A stretch of DNA of 9,101 bases from Parcubacteria group bacterium GW2011_GWA2_45_30. Its GTDB lineage: Bacteria > Patescibacteriota > Minisyncoccia > Sungbacterales > HO2-52-23. The stretch spans positions 5,982 through 15,082 of the forward strand of contig LCKU01000037.1 in NCBI GenBank assembly GCA_001001625.1, given 5' to 3'. Under the pieces are notes generated by a model. It had not been told where the DNA came from. It searched no databases and saw nothing but the letters and a program-made list of their open reading frames with translations. A program made the translations under genes and the position numbers. Below, piece after piece: positions 5,744 through 9,101 of the stretch. Numbering within the stretch: position 1 is the first letter of the stretch; every line of letters starts with the position of its first letter.

Positions 5744-6973
5744 TCATGCTATCACAGGAATAGTCCCGATGTCAAATCTAAAATCCTTTAATTGCTCGGT
5801 ATATTCCCCAACCGGCGTTCGGGTTTCAATTAATTTTGCTAAAATCGGTTTATCCGGAAAACGATTGATAAGCGCAGCGCCGCAAAGGATTCCATCCTTA
5901 ATAAAAAATCGCTCATATTGCCGATGCGGCATATCAATGCGGACAACGCTTTCCGTGCCCTCTTCGCCACCCTCGCCCAACAGCGTAATGTGAAATCCCA
6001 AATTTGTTATGGAATAAGAAGGCACGCGCCGGAACGCCTCGCGTTTCCCGACCATATTCAATCCTGCCCGCTTGCCCTGTAAAAAGGCATTGGTCCAGGT
6101 TCCGACCACGTGATACTTGCCCAAAATTACATCATTAAACTCCGCCACGTCTCCGGCGGCATATATTCCCTCGGCATTCGTTTCCAAAAATTCATTGGTC
6201 TTTACGCCTGATTTTCCGCATTCTATTCCGGATCCATGCAAAAACCCTATATTTCGTTCAATGCCAATGCCAAACGCGATGGCATCGCATTTAATCTCGC
6301 GATATGTGCTGGTTATTACCTTAAGCCCGCCGTCTTTGGGCTCGGCCGACTCTATGGTGGTATTATATTGCGCGTCAATGCCATGCGCCCGGAAATTAGC
6401 ATGCAGCAATTCGGCTCCGGCCGGATCAAAAAATTCGTGCAAAAAATGGGGGCCACGCACCAAAATCGCAGGAGGGGTCTTGTGAACAACAAAAATTTCG
6501 CTAAATTCAAGACCAATAAAGGATGCCCCTACCACAACCGGGCTCGTGATTTTATATAAATTCTTAAAAAGCCGATCAGCATCCTCAATGGTCTGCAGAC
6601 GATATGAAAATTCGCCCCGCAATTCTTCCGGAATACTTTTTGCCCGGCCGCCGCTGGCGATTAGAAGTTTTTTAAACCCCAGAATGGCGCGGTTTGCCAA
6701 CCCGATCTCTCCGTGTTTAGCATCAATAAATGAAACCTCCTGTGCCAAGCGCAAATCAATGCCTTTTTGGGTAAATTGATGTTCACTGCGCAAAAAAAGC
6801 TGTTCACGCCTGATTTTTCGCTTCAAGTAGCCGGGCAACATGACGCGCGAATATGGGGGATGCGGTTCCTCCGAAACAATGGCGATAGTCGCCGCCGGAT
6901 CTTCTTCCCGAATAGTTTCAGCCGCAGTTACGCCCGCGATGCCGCCGCCTATAATTAAATAGTCATAACGCAT
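5744..6973 (-). CDS. FAD/NAD(P)H-dependent oxidoreductase, NirB/rubredoxin-reductase-like
   Basis: A 409-residue member of the two-dinucleotide-binding flavoprotein family. The FAD motif is IIGGGIAG at residues 7-14. The arginine-proline region YSRVMLPGYL at 41-50 resembles nitrite reductase NirB and rubredoxin reductases (YNRPLLSKYL type). The LLIASGGR loop is at about 103-110. The NAD(P)H-binding motif is VVVGASFIGLEFSE at 146-159. The second FAD motif is GIYAAGDVAE at about 269-278. There is no CxxxxC redox disulfide, so it is not a glutathione- or thioredoxin-reductase type enzyme. It probably passes electrons from NAD(P)H to a small acceptor such as rubredoxin or ferredoxin, which is not seen nearby. 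The length matches the stand-alone reductases. ATG at 6973 directly follows a good extended -10 box. It is 96 nt downstream of the small zinc-ribbon gene, behind a terminator. Confidence 0.9.
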   Translation of the reverse strand: MRYDYLIIGGGIAGVTAAETIREEDPAATIAIVSEEPHPPYSRVMLPGYLKRKIRREQLFLRSEHQFTQKGIDLRLAQEVSFIDAKHGEIGLANRAILGFKKLLIASGGRAKSIPEELRGEFSYRLQTIEDADRLFKNLYKITSPVVVGASFIGLEFSEIFVVHKTPPAILVRGPHFLHEFFDPAGAELLHANFRAHGIDAQYNTTIESAEPKDGGLKVITSTYREIKCDAIAFGIGIERNIGFLHGSGIECGKSGVKTNEFLETNAEGIYAAGDVAEFNDVILGKYHVVGTWTNAFLQGKRAGLNMVGKREAFRRVPSYSITNLGFHITLLGEGGEEGTESVVRIDMPHRQYERFFIKDGILCGAALINRFPDKPILAKLIETRTPVGEYTEQLKDFRFDIGTIPVIA

Positions 6974-6979
6974 TTTTCA

Positions 6980-6988
6980 AGTATAACA
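6980..6988 (-). promoter_or_regulatory. Extended -10 promoter, possibly giving a leaderless mRNA
   Basis: On the minus strand the sequence reads TGTTATACT, an extended -10 (TGn) with TATACT at 6985-6980. Exactly six bases (tgaaaa) separate it from the ATG of the FAD oxidoreductase, so with usual spacing transcription would start at the A of the start codon. No Shine-Dalgarno exists, in keeping with a leaderless message. The -35 region is weak. Confidence 0.45.
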
Positions 6989-7003
6989 TTTTATCGTTTT
7001 ATT

Positions 7004-7030
7004 AGAAATTTGGAATTAGGATTTAGAAAT
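7004..7030. repeat. Degenerate ggattt-type intergenic repeat
   Basis: AT-rich units (gaaattt, ggaatta, ggatttagaa) related to those at 5696-5728; ggatttagaa is shared exactly with 5700-5709. It fills the space between the terminator at 7034-7072 and the promoter of the FAD gene. Confidence 0.4.
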
Positions 7031-7033
7031 TGA

Positions 7034-7072
7034 TAAATCTAAAAGCCGGGCTATGCCCGGCTTTTAGATTTA
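7034..7072 (-). terminator. Perfect 18-bp hairpin terminator overlapping a stop codon
   Basis: Arms 7034-7051 and 7055-7072 are exact inverted repeats around the 3-nt loop tat. The core is GCCGGGC/GCCCGGC, flanked by aaaa and tttt tracts, so it can terminate in both directions. On the minus strand the TAA stop of the zinc-ribbon gene (7072-7070) is the first three bases of the stem. It isolates that gene from the FAD oxidoreductase gene. Confidence 0.85.
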
Positions 7073-7267
7073 CCTAGATCCGTATCCTCCTCGTCCGCGG
7101 AATTCGCCGCGGGGATTCGGATTTTTCTGACGGAAACAATCTTTACAGAAGACATCGCGTCCCGCTGTAGGAGGGAACGGAACCGTTCCCTGATTGCCGC
7201 ACTGGGAACAGGTGATGTCGTATTTGGGACGATCATCCTGAAATCCCTGTTGATTTTGAAAAGCCAC
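7070..7267 (-). CDS. Small CxxC-x17-CxxC zinc-ribbon protein with RGG-like tail
   Basis: A 65-residue protein starting with GTG at 7267, which gives MAFQ, the usual opening of small bacterial zinc-ribbon proteins (MAFQDK type). A GTG at 7279 would add four residues. Cys20/Cys23 (CSQC) and Cys41/Cys44 (CKDC) are separated by exactly 17 residues, matching the CxxC-x17-CxxC domain known in bacterial small proteins; these should bind one zinc. The tail NPRGEFRGRGGYGSR is rich in Arg and Gly, like RNA-binding RGG boxes, so nucleic acid binding is a reasonable inference. The function is not known. It is a single-gene unit ended by the hairpin that contains its stop codon. No Shine-Dalgarno is visible; TATAGT occurs directly upstream of the GTG, and a better promoter lies about 320 nt upstream at 7582-7610. 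Confidence 0.8.
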   Translation of the reverse strand: MAFQNQQGFQDDRPKYDITCSQCGNQGTVPFPPTAGRDVFCKDCFRQKNPNPRGEFRGRGGYGSR

Positions 7268-7278
7268 TATACTATACA

Positions 7279-7358
7279 CGAATAATCGACGAATTTCTGA
7301 ACGAATCTTAACGAATTATATTCGTTTATATTCGCTAATCTTATTCGTTTTTTATTCG
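7279..7358. repeat. Array of eight cgaat/attcg motifs, four in each orientation
   Basis: cgaat occurs at 7279, 7290, 7302 and 7312, and its reverse complement attcg at 7320, 7330, 7343 and 7354. Spacings are 8-13 bp, close to one helical turn. The centre forms a 7-bp hairpin (aacgaat tat attcgtt, 7310-7326). It occupies the space just upstream of the small zinc-ribbon gene. It could be a set of protein-binding sites, a structured leader or a decaying repeat. Confidence 0.55.
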
Positions 7359-7401
7359 CGTCTTCTTATGTTTCGACTCTCGCTCCTCTTAAAACTTTAT
7401 C

Positions 7402-7503
7402 CTCCCAACTTTTTGCAGCCGTGCTCTATTTGCTGTAGGATTTCGTATACCTTTAGCGTCTTACTTTTAATAAGCAGAAACTCCAGATGCAAAAAGTTGG
7501 GAG
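7402..7503 (-). other. Candidate structured RNA closed by a 16-bp perfect inverted repeat
   Basis: Arms 7402-7417 (ctcccaactttttgca) and 7488-7503 are exact inverted repeats enclosing 70 nt. Inside, gctgtagg near 7431-7440 can pair with cctttagc near 7450-7457 with one mismatch, and ctta...taag near 7461-7474 forms a second small stem, giving a three-way junction. A further hairpin, 7522-7528 with 7533-7539 around the loop gaaa, lies just before it in the minus direction. The gene-free region 7280-7650 contains no coding frame that I can support. A promoter at 7582-7610 points through it towards the zinc-ribbon gene, so it may be a leader regulator or an independent small RNA. No known class (6S, SRP, tmRNA, RNase P, tRNA, familiar riboswitch) fits by motif. 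Confidence 0.45.
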
Positions 7504-7581
7504 TATGAATGGCCTTTCAGCACCATCAGAAATGATGATAGATAAGACCTATTTTGTTTTAATACTAAGCTTATATATTAC

Positions 7582-7610
7582 AGTATAGCATTTCTGTATA
7601 AACAATGCAA
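7582..7610 (-). promoter_or_regulatory. Sigma70-type promoter with extended -10
   Basis: On the minus strand TTGCAT (7610-7605) is followed after exactly 17 bp by TATACT (7587-7582), with TGC immediately before it, an extended -10. The predicted start is near 7575. It would transcribe the structured element at 7402-7503 and then the small zinc-ribbon gene with a leader of about 300 nt. It lies downstream of the rseP terminator, consistent with a new transcription unit. Confidence 0.5.
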
Positions 7611-7648
7611 TACCCAGGTATTAACAATTGAATTACTATAAGTATCAA

Positions 7649-7669
7649 TAAAAACCGCGCAACGCGGCT
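7649..7669 (-). terminator. Intrinsic terminator of the tlyA-rseP unit
   Basis: On the minus strand AGCCGCG-TTG-CGCGGTT forms a short GC-rich hairpin (7663-7667 with 7655-7659 as the core) followed at once by a T-run (TTTTT then ATT). It lies about 40 nt after the rseP stop. Confidence 0.8.
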
Positions 7670-7707
7670 ACCTTGAGAAAACCCTTGAAACAATAATACC
7701 GAGCGGA

Positions 7708-8778
7708 CTAAAAAATGTTTGCCACATCGCGATAGGTGATCAAAATCATGAGAAAAACGAACAACACAAACCCCACGGCATGCACCGCATTTTCTATACG
7801 CGGACTGACCCGGCTGCCTTTGATTTTCTCAATCGCCAAAAAAAGCACCCGGCCCCCATCCAGCGCCGGAATCGGCAAGAAATTTAAAATCGCCAAATTA
7901 ACCGACAAAATCCCGACAAACTGGATAAAATACGTAAATCCGAGAGAACGCGTATCATCGGCCATAAAGAAAATCCCCACCGGACCCGAAACCGCAACCG
8001 GCGCCCGGCCGGATACCGCAAGTTCGCGTATCAGTTCCCAAAAACCCAACACTATCGCGCTCACTGTTCTAACAAGTACTCTCCCTCCTTCAATCGGCGC
8101 CAAGTACCATGGTGTCTTCACAAATTCAATCCGGCCCAGCGCCACGCCGATTGGCCCCTCGCCCTCGGGTATATTCACACGCGGCTTCAGCGTAACCTCG
8201 CGGATTTCTTCGCCCCGGCGAAGCGCCATAGTGATTTCCTCGCCCCTGTACGCATCCACAAAATCGCGCACATCATCTTTTGATTCAATACGCAACGAGA
8301 TGTCACGCGCCCGCATCTCTAAAATCATATCGCCAAATTTAATTCCGGCCTTATCCGCAGGAGAATCAGGCATGATGCCAATTATGGACACAGGAATACC
8401 GGACACATTTTCACCCTCGGCCAGACGGGGAACACCCGCCACGCTCCCCGCGCTAAAAAACACCCAAGCCAGCACCAGATTCATGAATACACCGGCGCCC
8501 AAAATCACGAATCTTTGCCAAGCCGGGCGCGAAATAAAACTATCCTGATCTCCCTCCCCTTCTCCGTGCTCTCCAAAAATTTTTACGAATCCACCGAAAG
8601 GCAGAAGATTGAAAGAATAAGTAATGCCGTTTTTGACGCGAGAAAAAACTTTAGGCGGAAACCCGAATCCGAATTCCTCAACTTTAATGCCAAGGCGCCG
8701 CGCCGAATAAAAATGCCCCCACTCGTGAACAAGAATAAGAATGCTTATTACAATTATAATTAAAAATAGTGTGACCAT
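7708..8778 (-). CDS. rseP: RseP-type site-2 membrane metalloprotease
   Basis: A 356-residue zinc protease of the M50 family that cleaves substrates within the membrane; in other bacteria it acts on anti-sigma factors or leftover signal peptides. The first membrane helix carries the zinc motif HEWGH at residues 18-22. NLLPFGGFVKIFGE at 57-70 is the conserved membrane-reentrant region. A second helix is at about 93-110 (GAGVFMNLVLAWVFF). One PDZ domain covers about 129-200. The third zinc ligand is Asp307 in NFLPIPALDGGR, followed by a last helix at about 335-351. There is a single PDZ domain instead of the two in E. coli RseP, giving the short form common in Gram-positives and cyanobacteria. 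The catalytic residues are intact. ATG at 8778 is 15 nt after the tlyA stop, so the two are probably co-transcribed. The substrate cannot be told from this window. Confidence 0.95.
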   Translation of the reverse strand: MVTLFLIIIVISILILVHEWGHFYSARRLGIKVEEFGFGFPPKVFSRVKNGITYSFNLLPFGGFVKIFGEHGEGEGDQDSFISRPAWQRFVILGAGVFMNLVLAWVFFSAGSVAGVPRLAEGENVSGIPVSIIGIMPDSPADKAGIKFGDMILEMRARDISLRIESKDDVRDFVDAYRGEEITMALRRGEEIREVTLKPRVNIPEGEGPIGVALGRIEFVKTPWYLAPIEGGRVLVRTVSAIVLGFWELIRELAVSGRAPVAVSGPVGIFFMADDTRSLGFTYFIQFVGILSVNLAILNFLPIPALDGGRVLFLAIEKIKGSRVSPRIENAVHAVGFVLFVFLMILITYRDVANIF

Positions 8779-8793
8779 TGATGAAACATTTTT

Positions 8794-9101
8794 TTATAAT
8801 TTTTGCTTCATATGAAGCAAAAATTCCGTATTCCCCTCCCCTCCTTTTATCGGCGACTCCATTTGTCTGATTATATCCCATCCGGTATCTTTTGCCCAGA
8901 CGGTAAAATTATGAAGTAGCTTTTCGCGTTCCGCATCATTGATTACTATGCCGTGACGCAAAATTTTTGGATCGCGGGTTTGATATTGGGGTTTGAAAAG
9001 CACAACCACCGCACCTTCTTCTTTAATAATCCGCTTTACTGATGGCAAAATGTTTTCCAGCGGAATAAGCGATATATCTATTACAGCGATATCAATTTTT
9101 T
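8794..9101 (-). CDS. tlyA: TlyA-family rRNA 2'-O-methyltransferase, C-terminal part
   Basis: The frame enters from the right edge and ends at TAA 8796-8794; about 101 residues of the C-terminal FtsJ-like methyltransferase domain are visible. Family landmarks are IAVIDISLIPLENILP (the DVSFISL motif, with the acidic catalytic residue), VVVLFKPQYQ (the KPQFE motif, with the catalytic lysine), and SPIKGGEGNTEFLL (SPIxGxxGNxEF, with the final glutamate). TlyA proteins methylate cytidine 2'-OH in 23S and often 16S rRNA using S-adenosylmethionine; some are also called hemolysins. The N-terminal S4 domain would lie outside the window. The final codons form a perfect palindrome (8798-8825). The gene is followed closely by rseP. 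Confidence 0.88.
   Translation of the reverse strand, partial: KIDIAVIDISLIPLENILPSVKRIIKEEGAVVVLFKPQYQTRDPKILRHGIVINDAEREKLLHNFTVWAKDTGWDIIRQMESPIKGGEGNTEFLLHMKQKL
8798..8825. repeat. 28-bp perfect palindrome formed by the last tlyA codons
   Basis: Arms 8798-8811 (aatttttgcttcat) and 8812-8825 are exact inverted repeats with no spacer. They encode the C-terminus EFLLHMKQK just before the stop. On the mRNA this gives a hairpin about 20 nt upstream of the rseP start; the bases after it are A-rich rather than U-rich, so it is not a typical terminator of tlyA. Confidence 0.75.

Noticed and set aside
7402..7503. Integron attC site
   Set aside because: The ends resemble the core YYYAAC/GTTRRR sites, but the arms pair perfectly over 16 bp with no extrahelical bases or L/R box spacing, and no integrase or cassette is present.
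7395..7575. 6S RNA, SRP RNA, tmRNA, RNase P RNA or a tRNA
   Set aside because: The length would suit 6S RNA, but I cannot fold a central bubble flanked by long arms. SRP GGAAG/AGCAGCC, RNase P core motifs, tmRNA ends and a T-loop TTCRA are not found.
7736..8548. 270-codon open frame on the plus strand
   Set aside because: It is fully antisense to rseP, whose protease motifs are intact; the plus-strand product is Ser/Pro/Thr/Ile-rich and has no recognisable domain.

Overview
The window looks like a piece of a Candidate Phyla Radiation (Patescibacteria, Parcubacteria-like) chromosome. This is inferred, not proven. The reasons are the set of protein families (a short PaaX/Cas2-like protein, a membrane-anchored DsbA, an orphan VirD4-like ATPase, a large multi-CxxC protein of the kind common in CPR genomes), the AT-rich sequence, the near absence of Shine-Dalgarno motifs before the starts, and intergenic spaces full of short palindromic and 'cgaat/ggattt'-type repeats. 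Every convincing gene lies on the minus strand, so transcription runs from high to low coordinates.

In the direction of transcription: the 3' end of a TlyA-type rRNA methyltransferase (9101-8794) is followed after 15 nt by a site-2 metalloprotease, rseP (8778-7708), which ends in a good intrinsic terminator near 7660. A gene-free stretch (about 7280-7650) holds an extended -10 promoter, a candidate structured RNA closed by a perfect 16-bp inverted repeat, and an array of 'cgaat' motifs. It leads into a tiny CxxC-x17-CxxC zinc-ribbon protein (7267-7070) whose stop codon lies inside a perfect terminator hairpin. Then come a NirB/rubredoxin-reductase-like FAD oxidoreductase (6973-5744, possibly leaderless), a membrane-anchored DsbA-type thiol oxidase (5562-4843), and, 11 nt later, a 544-residue multi-cysteine protein of unknown function (4831-3197). 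Next are a winged-helix/Cas2-like protein of the PaaX family (2996-2439), a VirD4/TraG-type ATPase (2303-822), and an uncharacterised single-pass membrane protein running off the left edge (635-1).

The functional themes are envelope protein folding and quality control (DsbA, RseP), redox (FAD enzyme) and DNA transfer or DNA handling (VirD4-like ATPase, Cas2-like protein). No complete secretion system, CRISPR array, tRNA or rRNA is present.

The most unusual content is between and inside the genes. The Cas2-like gene is bracketed by two copies of a 40-nt hairpin in the same orientation. A 24-nt intergenic repeat found upstream of dsbA also sits in frame inside the multi-Cys gene. The 3' end of that same gene looks frameshifted or rearranged, with an in-frame remnant beyond the stop. 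Three further large palindromic elements (about 657-810, 5600-5700, 7402-7503) and a 28-bp perfect palindrome made of the last codons of tlyA are unexplained by the genes.
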